Source: Mycobacterium neglectum
Lineage (GTDB): Bacteria; Actinomycetota; Actinomycetes; Mycobacteriales; Mycobacteriaceae
Assembly (NCBI RefSeq): GCF_002591975.1
Contig: NZ_NVQE01000046.1
Span: forward strand, 1 to 45,281
Length of the DNA: 45,281 bases
Direction: 5' to 3'
Positions 1 to 7,336 of the stretch are shown in pieces. The notes under the pieces were generated by a model. It had not been told where the DNA came from. It saw only the letters and a program-made list of their open reading frames with translations, and did no database searches. The first letter of the stretch is position 1. Each line of letters opens with the position of its first letter. Made by a program: the position numbers and the translations under genes.

Positions 1-114
1 TTCAGCGGCAACCGACTCGTCCGCGCATTCACCGCCGACCCCACCCGATACCACCAACGCGCCGAGACAAACACCCGTACCTACCGCACCCGCGAACCCA
101 AACCGGCACCATGA
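1..114 (+). CDS. IS481-type transposase, C-terminal end only (partial at window edge)
   Basis: The first 114 bases read as an open frame ending in TGA at 112-114. The peptide is basic and Arg/Thr-rich (ends REPKPAP), as at the C-terminus of mycobacterial IS481-family transposases. The catalytic DDE core would lie to the left of the window and cannot be seen. The family call rests mainly on the tandem 23-base repeats that start at the stop codon and look like the terminal sequence of IS481-like elements. The insertion ends against the 3' end of cbtA. Only the tail is visible, so it is not possible to say whether the transposase is intact. Confidence 0.5.
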   Translation, partial: FSGNRLVRAFTADPTRYHQRAETNTRTYRTREPKPAP

Positions 115-161
115 GTGTCAGCGATGTCCCGAGACATAAGTGTCAGCGATGTCCCGAGACA
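114..161. repeat. Tandem 23-base direct repeats at the end of the IS481-like element
   Basis: Two identical 23-base units, each containing tgtcagcgatgtcccgagac, lie at 114-136 and 139-161 with a 25-base period. They begin in the transposase stop codon. In IS481-like elements of actinobacteria the transposase binds terminal sequences of this type, so this is probably the right terminal region of the element. The outer boundary and any target-site duplication cannot be fixed because the other end is outside the window. Confidence 0.6.
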
Positions 162-964
162 CCACAGTACCGCGACGGTCGGTTTGCGCGCCCGATTCGC
201 CCGTTCGCGAGCACGGCCGCGACGACGCCGATCACCAACCACATCAGGGCCTGGTTCACCAACGTATAGACCCGGAAGTCGGCCAACACCTCAGCGGGGA
301 AGCCGCCGAGCAGCAGCCCTTCAGGCCCCACGATCGGCCCGGGGACTTCGTCGAAGCTGGGCAACACCATCGCCACGCCAAGCATCACCGAGACATAGCC
401 GACGACCGCCAACGCAGTCGACCGCCACGGTCCCCATTGACGCGCGCACGCCAGCGCGACGGCCACCGCCATGCAGGCTGCCACGACGGACAGTGCCGTC
501 ATCGTCAGGAACGCCGAGCTGCGCGCCGCCGTCGTCTCGTCCAGTCCGACGGAGGGCGGGTTCGCCGGATACTTCAGGCTCGGCACGAAGGCGATCGCGG
601 CGAACATGCCCGCCGACAACAGCAACGCCAGACTGGTCGCGTCCGGCGCAAAACCCCGGTGCTCCAACGCCGTTCGAATCACGGTGTGAGCGACCGCGAA
701 CAGCACACCCATCACGATGCCGAACACGACGATGCCGACCGCAGCGCCGATGTTCTCCTGCACCGCGCGCGTGAACAGCTCATGACCGTGGGCGTGACCC
801 TCACCGCCCAGTGTCGACTCGACGTGTTCGCGCTCGCCCCCGTAGTCCACGGCGGCGCCGATCAACGGCTCGATCATCACCCGGCTGAACGCGAACGCCG
901 CCAGGCCGGCGACGGCACCGGGCACGAGATACCTTACCGCTGCAGGCATTTCGCTCAGTGGCAT
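143..964 (-). CDS. cbtA: CbtA family cobalt transporter subunit
   Basis: This is a 273-aa, very hydrophobic protein with about five membrane segments and a His-rich soluble stretch (HAHGHE) near residue 57. These traits match CbtA, the integral membrane subunit predicted to import cobalt with the small protein CbtB. It overlaps the end of cbtB and is the last gene of the nitrile hydratase operon. The neighbouring enzyme has a cobalt-type metal centre, so cobalt supply to the hydratase is the natural role (inference). The last 20 or so residues are encoded by the 38-bp repeat and the IS481-like end, so the native C-terminus may have been replaced; the transmembrane part looks complete. Confidence 0.85.
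   Translation of the reverse strand: MPLSEMPAAVRYLVPGAVAGLAAFAFSRVMIEPLIGAAVDYGGEREHVESTLGGEGHAHGHELFTRAVQENIGAAVGIVVFGIVMGVLFAVAHTVIRTALEHRGFAPDATSLALLLSAGMFAAIAFVPSLKYPANPPSVGLDETTAARSSAFLTMTALSVVAACMAVAVALACARQWGPWRSTALAVVGYVSVMLGVAMVLPSFDEVPGPIVGPEGLLLGGFPAEVLADFRVYTLVNQALMWLVIGVVAAVLANGRIGRANRPSRYCGVSGHR
167..204. repeat. 38-bp repeat, copy A
   Basis: This 38-base stretch recurs at 4617-4654 in the same orientation with a single mismatch (A for G at base 9 of the repeat). Copy A lies inside the 3' end of cbtA and only a few bases from the IS481-like end. The two copies bracket the nitrile hydratase/cobalt transporter cluster. I do not recognise it as a named repeat family. Confidence 0.75.
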
Positions 965-1173
965 GGGAACCCCAGCAGGTGGCGGGCGTCGTGCAGAAAC
1001 TCGTGGACGTGGGTGTCGCTACCGAACACCGACACGGCGCCCTGGTCGTAGCCGACGAAGTAGTAGGCGATCAGCGCGAGCATCGTGATCGCGGTCAGCC
1101 GCGCCGCGATCGCGAGTGATGGCGCGGCGGCCCGGACGTTGATGCGGGGGACGGCGGCTTCGGCGTTGCTCAT
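955..1173 (-). CDS. cbtB: CbtB family cobalt transporter accessory subunit
   Basis: A 72-aa protein with one membrane helix around residues 25-45 and a C-terminal His-rich tail that includes HxH and ends in FPCH. This single-helix protein with terminal metal-binding histidines is the hallmark of CbtB, partner of CbtA. The gene begins 9 bases after the nitrile hydratase accessory gene and its 3' end overlaps the start of cbtA by 10 bases, so translation is probably coupled. CbtB/CbtA pairs are often associated with cobalamin control; here the gene sits inside an operon for a cobalt enzyme instead. Confidence 0.88.
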   Translation of the reverse strand: MSNAEAAVPRINVRAAAPSLAIAARLTAITMLALIAYYFVGYDQGAVSVFGSDTHVHEFLHDARHLLGFPCH

Positions 1174-1182
1174 CGGGAGTCC

Positions 1183-1500
1183 TCAGTGGTCGTGGTCGTG
1201 TGCGGCGGGCAGGGCGTGGTCGCCGGCGTCGGTCAGCACCGGCGCGGTCAGCAGCTCGTGGCGGTCGACGAGCTTCTCCAGCGTGGCGACCCAGTGGTCG
1301 TAGTACTCCCACTGTCCGCGTTCGGATTCGGGCGTGTGCTCCCACTCGCCGATCGTCTCGATCAGGGTCTGCTGGAACTCGCTCCACTGGTAGTGGCGGA
1401 ACTCCGACAGCGCGAGCGCCAGCCCGAAGGCCCGGCGCTGCCATTCGTGGTCGAACTGCGGCGCCGCCTGGTCGGTGGTGCAGGTCTCGTGCAGCTTCAT
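1183..1500 (-). CDS. Nitrile hydratase accessory protein (maturation factor)
   Basis: A 105-aa protein, starting MKLHETC, rich in Trp, Glu and aromatic residues, with homology to the N-terminal half of the nitrile hydratase beta subunit (compare the WQRRAFGLALAL segment with WEKRIFGIHVAM of beta). Small beta-like proteins of this kind act as activators or metallochaperones that load cobalt into the alpha subunit by subunit exchange. The start is chosen because ATG overlaps the alpha-subunit stop as ATGA. The protein ends in a His/Asp-rich tail (HDHDH) that could bind metal. Confidence 0.88.
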   Translation of the reverse strand: MKLHETCTTDQAAPQFDHEWQRRAFGLALALSEFRHYQWSEFQQTLIETIGEWEHTPESERGQWEYYDHWVATLEKLVDRHELLTAPVLTDAGDHALPAAHDHDH

Positions 1501-2117
1501 GACGCCTGCCCGGCCAACGCCACGCCGATCATCGACTCGGTGGTCACCAGGTCCATCAGCATCTCGTCGGAGAAATCCTCTGTCCCTGACGGCCTTTCGG
1601 GGATGACGAACCACCGCGAGTGGCCGCTGGAGTCCCACACCTTGATCTCGGTGTCGGCGGCCAGATCCAGCCCGACTTCCGCCAGCACCTTGCGCGGTTC
1701 GCGGGCCGCGCGGGAGCGGAACGTCGGATCCTTGTACCAGTACGGCGGCAGGCCCAGCACGGGCCACGGGAAGCAGGAGCACAGCGTGCAGATCACCAGA
1801 TTGTGCACACCCGGCGTATTGGCGACGGCCTGCAGGTGTTCGCCTTCGGCGCCGGCCATTCCCTCGGGAAAGTCGAGTTCGGCAACGGCGGAGGGTGTGT
1901 CGACGACGATCTTCTCCGCGAATTCCGGGTCGGTCCACGCCTTTACGACGATCTTCTTCCCGTTGAGCGGGGTCATCTCGGTTTCGAAGTAGCTGAGCAC
2001 CTTGTCCACCGTCTGCGGGGTGATGACACCTTTCTCGATCAGCAGCGACTCCAGCGCGGCGGCCTTCTTGGCGCTGGCTTCCTCACGGTCGGGCGGGTAC
2101 GCGAACTGTTCGGTCAT
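1497..2117 (-). CDS. nthA: Nitrile hydratase alpha subunit, cobalt type
   Basis: A 206-aa protein that carries the metal centre of nitrile hydratase, the enzyme that hydrates nitriles to amides. The motif C110-T-L-C113-S114-C115 is visible. The Thr after the first Cys is typical of cobalt (not iron) enzymes, and in the family the second and third cysteines are oxidised to sulfinic and sulfenic acid. The following segment FPWPVLGLPPYWYKDP and the later REPRKVL are conserved family stretches. The ATG at 2117 overlaps the beta stop (TGATG), which excludes longer starts. Genes for beta, an activator and a cobalt transporter follow or precede it in the same operon; no amidase lies within the window. 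Confidence 0.96.
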   Translation of the reverse strand: MTEQFAYPPDREEASAKKAAALESLLIEKGVITPQTVDKVLSYFETEMTPLNGKKIVVKAWTDPEFAEKIVVDTPSAVAELDFPEGMAGAEGEHLQAVANTPGVHNLVICTLCSCFPWPVLGLPPYWYKDPTFRSRAAREPRKVLAEVGLDLAADTEIKVWDSSGHSRWFVIPERPSGTEDFSDEMLMDLVTTESMIGVALAGQAS

Positions 2118-2851
2118 CACATCTCCTCGATGGGTTCCAGGTAGGCCTCGAAAAGCTCGGCGTACAGGTTCAGCGGGCCGTCTTCCGCGCGCGGGCCCCA
2201 GATCTCGGCCGGTGCGAACTCGACGATGTAGATCGGCATCGGGTCGCCGATGCCGTCGCCGGTGTGGCAGAAGTAGGCGTAGTCGCCCTCGAAGACGCGT
2301 TCCACGGTGCCGGTGCGGCCGCGCAGGTAGCCGGGCAGGCGGCTGTGCGCGTCGGCCGGGACGTTGGTGATGCGGACCGTGGAGCCGACGGCGAACTTCG
2401 GGTGGGCGACGTCGCGGCGGGGACTGTCCCCAAGCCGCAGATAGGAGATCACCTGATCGTCGACCGCTGCTTCGGCGGAAACCTCTGGCGCCGAGGGAAG
2501 TTCGGCCATGCGCTCGGCGAGTTCCTCGTCGGTGACATAGCCCTTGTCGATGAAGAACTGGGTGATGCCGCCCAGCCACTTCTCGTAGTAGCGGAACTTG
2601 AAGTAGTCGAAGGGGTTCATCGCCTCGGCGCCGGTGCGCAGGTCGGCCCACGTCCACTCGTCCTTGAAGGCGGTCGGCACCTCGTCGATGGGGTAGGCAG
2701 GCAGCGCCGAGCCGAGGTGGTTCGACAATCCCATCATCGCGACGTGGATGCCGAAGATGCGTTTCTCCCATTCCTCGACGAAGACGCGCTTCTCCAGGGT
2801 CAGCGGTTCCGGTAGACCTTCCAGGCCGCCGAGATAGTGCTGCAGTTTCAT
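2117..2851 (-). CDS. nthB: Nitrile hydratase beta subunit
   Basis: A 244-aa protein starting MKLQHYLGG, with the conserved helical N-terminal part (EEWEKRIFGIHVAMMGLSNH) and a C-terminal SH3-like barrel (RGRTGTVERVFEGDYAYFCHTGDG) ending in VEFAPAEIWGP, all typical of this subunit. Beta forms the heterodimer core with alpha and contributes to the active-site channel. It precedes alpha, as in many cobalt-type operons such as those of Rhodococcus. Start and stop overlap the neighbouring genes by one base each (TGATG), showing tight translational coupling. Confidence 0.95.
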   Translation of the reverse strand: MKLQHYLGGLEGLPEPLTLEKRVFVEEWEKRIFGIHVAMMGLSNHLGSALPAYPIDEVPTAFKDEWTWADLRTGAEAMNPFDYFKFRYYEKWLGGITQFFIDKGYVTDEELAERMAELPSAPEVSAEAAVDDQVISYLRLGDSPRRDVAHPKFAVGSTVRITNVPADAHSRLPGYLRGRTGTVERVFEGDYAYFCHTGDGIGDPMPIYIVEFAPAEIWGPRAEDGPLNLYAELFEAYLEPIEEM

Positions 2852-3372
2852 CAGGCCGGGCTTCCTTCGGTCGTCGTTGCGGGTTCTGATTTCTTCGTCA
2901 TCGCGGTGGCGGCGTACTCCGAGACCAGCCCGAAGGACGCACCGAGGACACACGCGACCGCGGCGACCAGGCCCGGGTGCGAGACGGTCGTGACGGTGAT
3001 GGTGTTGCCGGTGCCCGCGACCGTCGACACGGTGGAGGCGAAGCCGACGACAACGGCCGGGGTGGTGGCCAGCAGCGGCACCCAGGACGCCTGCACCATC
3101 ACGGCGCTGCCGACCCCGACGGCGATGGCGGTGACCAGCAGGCTGCCGCCCATCAGGTGTGCGGCGTACAGGCTGGCCGACGCGATCACGACGCCGACGA
3201 GGTTCGATGACACCGATCGCACCCATCCGGTGACGCCGCCGCCGACGAAGAAGAACGACGCCCACGCCAGGAACACCACCCAGATGGGTACCGTGATGAC
3301 TTCGGCGGTCAGCGCGACCGCCAGCCCGCCGAGGACGCCTATACTGAGCGTCAAAGCTGTTCGCGAATCCAT
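2851..3372 (-). CDS. DUF1097 family membrane protein
   Basis: A 173-aa protein with about five hydrophobic segments and a short polar C-terminus. The composition and the phrase WVVFLAWASFFFVGGG early in the protein fit DUF1097, a family of small inner-membrane proteins of unknown function. It is the first gene of the nitrile hydratase operon and its stop overlaps the beta start by one base. A role in moving the substrate nitrile, the amide product or a metal is possible but only inferred from position. Confidence 0.75.
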   Translation of the reverse strand: MDSRTALTLSIGVLGGLAVALTAEVITVPIWVVFLAWASFFFVGGGVTGWVRSVSSNLVGVVIASASLYAAHLMGGSLLVTAIAVGVGSAVMVQASWVPLLATTPAVVVGFASTVSTVAGTGNTITVTTVSHPGLVAAVACVLGASFGLVSEYAATAMTKKSEPATTTEGSPA

Positions 3373-3544
3373 GAAATGAGTGTCAGAGCAGCAGGTTTCG
3401 GCCGCATTACGGTCAAATTTCTCTGGACGTCAGTACCGGACACGAATCGTGCAAATCCGGACCTTGGCTCCCCCGCAACGTGGATGTAACAGGCCTCGGC
3501 TAACTTGACGTCACTCAGGCGGGGCCACGAAAGGACAGCAGCTG
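3373..3544. promoter_or_regulatory. Divergent control region between the nitrile hydratase operon and its GlxA-type regulator
   Basis: These 172 bases separate two divergently transcribed starts and must hold both promoters. A ribosome-binding sequence AAAGGACAG lies just before the regulator ATG at 3545. An 11-base match to the IS481-like end (atgagtgtcag) occurs at about 3376 and may be chance. No clear sigma-70 boxes or inverted repeat could be assigned by eye. Confidence 0.4.
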
Positions 3545-4615
3545 ATGTCCGACGGGACCAGACCGCAGCGGCAACGCAGGACCATCGTGTTCGCGCTCTA
3601 CGACAAGGTCACGTTGCAGGACGTCGCCGCGCCGCTGGAGATCTTCGCCCGCGCCAACGACTTCGGCGCGCGGTACGACGTGATACTGGCTTCGGTCGAT
3701 GGAAAGCCGGTCAACACAACGTCGTTCGTCGTCCTCAATGTCGACACGTCGCTCGACGAGGTGCCCGACCGGATCGACACGCTGGTCGTGCCAGGCGGTG
3801 TGCCCGCCGACTTCACCTTCACACCCGGTGAGCACGACATCCCCGAGGAGCAGACGCCGGACGTCGTCGCGTCGGCGTTGGAGATGGTGCGCACCCTGGC
3901 GCCGCGGGCGCGCAGGGTGGCGTCGGTGTGCACGGGCGCGTTCGTGCTCGCCAAGCTCGGGCTGCTCGACGGGCGCCGGGCGACCACGCACTGGGCGCAC
4001 TGCCAGGAGTTGGCGCGGGCCTACCCCGAGATCTCGGTGGACCCGGACTCGTTGTTCGTCCAGGACGGCCCGTTCATCACCGGCGCGGGGATCAGTGCCG
4101 GGATCGACCTGGGCCTCGCGCTGGTGGAGAGCGACTACGGCCCGGACGTGGCGCGGCGGGTGGCGCGGTGGATGGTGGTATTCCTGCAGCGGCCGGGCGG
4201 TCAGGCGCAGTTCAGTGTGTGGACGGAGGTGGCGGCGCCGGTGTCGACGGGTCTGCGCGAGATCCTGGACGCGGTGGTGGCCGATCCCGGTGCTGACCAT
4301 TCGATCGCGGCGATGGCGGATCGCGCGGCGGTGAGCGAGCGGCATCTGGTGCGCATGTTCCGCGCGCAGGTGGGGATGACGCCGGCACGTTACGTCGAGC
4401 GTGCGCGGGTGGAGGCGGCCAAGGTGCTGCTCGCGGCGAGCGATCACAGTCAGGAAGCGGTGGCGCGACGGGCCGGGTTCGGATCGGCGGCCACGATGCG
4501 GCGCACGTTCCGGCGGGCGCTCGGCGTCTCCCCCAGCTCGTATCGCAGGAGATTCCGGACGACGGGCGTGGTGGCTGCGAACTCGGCGCCGTTGGCTGCG
4601 AAACTGGCGCGCTGA
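3545..4615 (+). CDS. GlxA family transcriptional regulator (DJ-1/PfpI domain plus AraC helix-turn-helix)
   Basis: A 356-aa protein. Residues about 15-190 form a DJ-1/PfpI-like domain with the nucleophile-elbow motif SVCTGAFVLA. Residues about 235-340 form an AraC-type DNA-binding domain with two helix-turn-helix units, the second ending GVSPSSYRRRF. This domain pair defines the GlxA group, which senses small molecules through the N-terminal domain. It is divergent from the nitrile hydratase operon and shares its control region, so it probably regulates that operon in response to a nitrile or amide (inference from position). A good Shine-Dalgarno sequence supports the ATG at 3545. It ends two bases before copy B of the 38-bp repeat. 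Confidence 0.92.
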   Translation: MSDGTRPQRQRRTIVFALYDKVTLQDVAAPLEIFARANDFGARYDVILASVDGKPVNTTSFVVLNVDTSLDEVPDRIDTLVVPGGVPADFTFTPGEHDIPEEQTPDVVASALEMVRTLAPRARRVASVCTGAFVLAKLGLLDGRRATTHWAHCQELARAYPEISVDPDSLFVQDGPFITGAGISAGIDLGLALVESDYGPDVARRVARWMVVFLQRPGGQAQFSVWTEVAAPVSTGLREILDAVVADPGADHSIAAMADRAAVSERHLVRMFRAQVGMTPARYVERARVEAAKVLLAASDHSQEAVARRAGFGSAATMRRTFRRALGVSPSSYRRRFRTTGVVAANSAPLAAKLAR

Positions 4616-4616
4616 C

Positions 4617-4654
4617 GTACCGCGGCGGTCGGTTTGCGCGCCCGATTCGCCCGT
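4617..4654. repeat. 38-bp repeat, copy B
   Basis: Second copy of the repeat at 167-204, same orientation, 37 of 38 bases identical. It begins 2 bases after the regulator stop codon and lies just upstream of the reductase gene at 4674. Together with copy A it flanks the nitrile hydratase/cobalt cluster, which would fit acquisition or deletion of the cluster by recombination between short direct repeats, or a common mobile intergenic repeat. Confidence 0.75.
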
Positions 4655-4673
4655 CGGGTGGTCTCCTTAAGGC

Positions 4674-5288
4674 ATGACGCGAACCAACCTCTCGATGTCG
4701 ATCTCCGCGGACGGCTACGTCGCCGGCCCCGACCAGAGCGAGGAGAATCCCCTCGGCGTGGGCGGGATCGCGGTTCACCAGTGGCATATCGGGCCGGCCA
4801 GCGATCACCCGGTCAACCGGCAGGTGATGTCGGAGATGCTCGACGGCATGGGCGCAACGATCATGGGCCGCAACATGTTCGGGCCCGTCCGCGGCGACTG
4901 GGCCGATTCGGACTGGAAGGGCTGGTGGGGCGACACCCCGCCGTATCACTGCCCGGTCTTCGTCCTCACCCATCACGAACACCATCCGATCGAAATGAAG
5001 GGTGGGACGACCTTCCATTTCGTGACGGACGGAATCGAAGCGGCCTACGCGCAAGCCAAGGCGGCGGCCGGCGACCGCGACATCTCCATCGCAGGCGGCG
5101 CGTCCTGCGCACGGCAGGCGATCACGGCCGGCCTCGTCGACGAGATCGACCTACAGGTGTCGCCGGCGATCCTCGGCTCCGGCGAGCGCCTGTTCGACGG
5201 ATTCGAGGCCGGCGTCCCCGCGCTGGAACTCGTTCGCGTGCTGCACGCCCCCGGCGTGGCGCACCTCCGCTACGCGATCACCCGGTGA
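4674..5288 (+). CDS. Dihydrofolate reductase family (RibD C-terminal-like) protein
   Basis: A 204-aa protein beginning MTRTNLSMSISADGYVAG, the usual first strand of the RibD_C/DHFR-like family. It then has IMGRNMFGP, FVLTHHEHHP and ISIAGGASCARQAITAGLVDE, the nucleotide-binding and structural stretches conserved in this family. Members are NADPH-dependent reductases of mostly unknown substrate; true folate reduction is unlikely to be its job. It overlaps the convergent hydrolase gene by 11 bases at the 3' end. The ATG closely follows copy B of the 38-bp repeat. Confidence 0.9.
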   Translation: MTRTNLSMSISADGYVAGPDQSEENPLGVGGIAVHQWHIGPASDHPVNRQVMSEMLDGMGATIMGRNMFGPVRGDWADSDWKGWWGDTPPYHCPVFVLTHHEHHPIEMKGGTTFHFVTDGIEAAYAQAKAAAGDRDISIAGGASCARQAITAGLVDEIDLQVSPAILGSGERLFDGFEAGVPALELVRVLHAPGVAHLRYAITR

Positions 5289-6432
5289 CGTCCGCGCCGA
5301 GCTCGGCGTAGACCGCGGCCTCGAAGTTGAGGATCGTCTCGAACATCTTGTTGTCGAAGAACGGCAGCAGTTGCGTCGCGATCACGGCGCCAATGCCCGC
5401 CGTTCGGTCGATCCAGTAGAAGGAGTTGAACAGGCCCGACCAGTCGCCCGAGCCGGCGCTGCGCATGCCTGGCAGATCGATCAGGTACAGGTGGAAACCG
5501 AGGCCCCACCCCTGTGGCACGTCGAGCAGCTCGACCGGGTTGGTCAGCTCGGGGACCGTCGGGTCCATCCTCTTCGGCAGCGGCACGCCGTCGAGGTGGT
5601 CGCGCAACGCGAGCTCCACCGTCTCCTCGTTGAGGATCCGCCTGCCGTCGAGCTCGCCGCCGTTGACCCACGCGCGCACAAACCGCCCGTAGTCGTGAAT
5701 CGTCCCGTACGAGCCGTGGCCGCCTGAATCCCACTCCGGGTCGGCGGGCAGGTCGAGGTCGGTCGGCACCAGGCTGCCGTCCGTCGCTCGGGACAGGACC
5801 GGCAACAAGCGCTCACGCTGCTCGTCGCTCGGGTCGAACGTCGAGTCCGTCATGCCAAGCGGGCCGTAGACATTCTCGGCGAGGTAGTCACCCAACGTCT
5901 GGCCGCTGACGGCCTCGACGACCTGGCCGACCCAGTCGGTGCTGACGCCGTACTCCCATACCGTGCCGGGATCGTGGACCAGCGGCGCACTGATGCTCTG
6001 CTTGATCCCTGAAAGCACGTCCGGGAAGCCGTAATCGGTGCAGTACGTGAAGATCTTCTCGTTGAGGAAGTGATAGCCGCAGCCAGACGTGTGGTTCATC
6101 AGCTGGCGGACGTTCGCCTGCGTCTTGGGCGCGCGCAGGACCGGCTGACCATCCTCGAACCCGTCGAGGACCTGGAGTTCGCCGAACTCGGGCACGACCG
6201 AGGCCACCGTCGCGTCGAGGTCGAGGCGCCCCTCCTCGACGAGCTGCAGCGCGGCGGTGGTCGCGACGGCCTTCGTCATCGACGCGTTGCGGAACATGGT
6301 GTTGGGTCCGGCGTCGCCGGCCGCGCCCTCGTAGAGAACGCCGTCGCGGCCGACGACCGTGGCAGCGATGCCATGCAGGGACCCGTCGGCCGTCACGGCG
6401 TTGAGTAGGTCGTCGATTCGCTCAAAGCCCAT
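5278..6432 (-). CDS. Serine hydrolase, class C beta-lactamase/penicillin-binding protein-like
   Basis: A 384-aa protein with the active-site tetrad S51-M-T-K54 (SxxK) and a tyrosine motif Y161-G-V in the context WEYGVSTDWVG. It ends with a conserved region of strands around residue 310 onwards. These place it among EstB-type esterases and class C beta-lactamase-like hydrolases. No signal peptide is seen, so it is probably cytoplasmic and more likely an esterase than a beta-lactamase. Its 3' end overlaps the convergent reductase gene. Confidence 0.9.
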   Translation of the reverse strand: MGFERIDDLLNAVTADGSLHGIAATVVGRDGVLYEGAAGDAGPNTMFRNASMTKAVATTAALQLVEEGRLDLDATVASVVPEFGELQVLDGFEDGQPVLRAPKTQANVRQLMNHTSGCGYHFLNEKIFTYCTDYGFPDVLSGIKQSISAPLVHDPGTVWEYGVSTDWVGQVVEAVSGQTLGDYLAENVYGPLGMTDSTFDPSDEQRERLLPVLSRATDGSLVPTDLDLPADPEWDSGGHGSYGTIHDYGRFVRAWVNGGELDGRRILNEETVELALRDHLDGVPLPKRMDPTVPELTNPVELLDVPQGWGLGFHLYLIDLPGMRSAGSGDWSGLFNSFYWIDRTAGIGAVIATQLLPFFDNKMFETILNFEAAVYAELGADVTG

Positions 6433-6503
6433 GTCACACTCCTCTGCCTTCGGGGATCATCGCACGTGCGGTAAATGCGACGGCCAAAATGCTCACGGTT
6501 GCT

Positions 6504-6914
6504 TCACCGCCCGCGGCCGGACCCGGCAATCGCCTCGATCTCACATCTGACTCCGAGCGCACGTGCAAGTCGGGCGTCGGCGGTAACCAGGACGGTGTCG
6601 AGCGCTTCAGCGAGGGCGATATAGGCGGCGTCATATGGCGTCACGCCATGACGCAGCTCCCAGATGCGGCCCAGCAGCGGCCGATGCGGCGATCGCTGCA
6701 GCGGCAAAATCTCAAGATCCGAAATAGCCAAGGCAGCGCGACGCACTGTCATCTGTTTCGCCGCGACGTGACGGCGCCATACCGAAACCGCCTCCAGATC
6801 TACGAGTTCCGGCGCGGCCAAAGCCTCGTTACTCAAGCGGAGTCGGGCGCGCTCCCCCTCGGCGCCGTCGTCGCCGAGCGCCACGGCCAGCACGCTCGCA
6901 TCAACGACTATCAC
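6504..6914 (-). CDS. vapC: VapC family PIN-domain ribonuclease toxin
   Basis: A 136-aa protein starting MIVVDASVLAVAL. The four acidic residues expected for a PIN nuclease are visible: D5, E41, D95 (in TPYDAAYIALAE) and D113 (in TADARLA). VapC toxins cleave tRNA or rRNA when freed from VapB. The start lies within the last codons of the vapB gene (14-base overlap), the usual coupled arrangement. The length is typical and no lesion is seen. Confidence 0.92.
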   Translation of the reverse strand: MIVVDASVLAVALGDDGAEGERARLRLSNEALAAPELVDLEAVSVWRRHVAAKQMTVRRAALAISDLEILPLQRSPHRPLLGRIWELRHGVTPYDAAYIALAEALDTVLVTADARLARALGVRCEIEAIAGSGRGR

Positions 6915-7131
6915 GCTCTGCCCGGAGATGACTCACAGCGTTCGTGAACAACACCTTCCCACCACGTCGCGTCGCGACACGGTCGAAGACCTCCTCCAAG
7001 GTCGGCTGATTCGCATCGGCGATCAGCCGGCTTCGAAGGTATTCCTGCAGAGACTGATGTGCGCGCGCAGCACGCTCCCTCAACACACGATGGGTGTCGT
7101 CTGGAACGTCCTTGATCTGCACGCTGGGCAT
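6901..7131 (-). CDS. vapB: VapB-type (FitA-like ribbon-helix-helix) antitoxin
   Basis: A 76-aa protein (from the ATG at 7131) starting MPSVQIKDVPDDTH, a ribbon-helix-helix DNA-binding start of the FitA/VapB type, with a C-terminal part expected to wrap the toxin. An in-frame upstream ATG at 7173 is preceded by a ribosome-binding sequence (AAGGGG), whereas the ATG at 7131 has none and could be a leaderless start. The shorter form is preferred because family members start with this strand and because the upstream codons coincide with the palindromic operator. The antitoxin probably represses its own operon through that operator. Confidence 0.88.
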   Translation of the reverse strand: MPSVQIKDVPDDTHRVLRERAARAHQSLQEYLRSRLIADANQPTLEEVFDRVATRRGGKVLFTNAVSHLRAERDSR

Positions 7132-7158
7132 GGCGCCATTTTGGCGCCATTGGCGCCA
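7131..7158 (-). promoter_or_regulatory. Triple TGGCGCCA palindrome, probable VapB operator
   Basis: Three perfect 8-base palindromes TGGCGCCA lie at 7131-7138, 7142-7149 and 7151-7158. The first abuts the ATG of the short vapB frame and the other two lie just upstream. Ribbon-helix-helix antitoxins bind short repeated palindromes of this kind, so this is the likely autoregulation site. Spacings of 11 and 9 bases between starts place the sites close to one DNA turn apart. The overlap with the start codon suggests repression by blocking transcription start or a leaderless transcript. Confidence 0.7.
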
Positions 7159-7336
7159 CAGTGCAAGTGACATGGACTGCCGCCCCTTCGCAAATTCCCC
7201 CTTGGTCTCACTCGATTGTCGCCCGCGTATGGGATCGATGACGACACCAATTCGTCAGGCGCCTGCATTGCTGCGGGTGGACAAAAGCGTCGATCAGGCT
7301 ACTTGCAGGCGGCATAGCCTTCGGAAGCTCCTCCGC

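Noticed and set aside
115..1051. Long plus-strand frames opposite cbtA
   Set aside because: They are antisense to a clear CbtA gene, with Arg/Pro-rich or His/Arg-rich translations that result from high-GC third-position bias.
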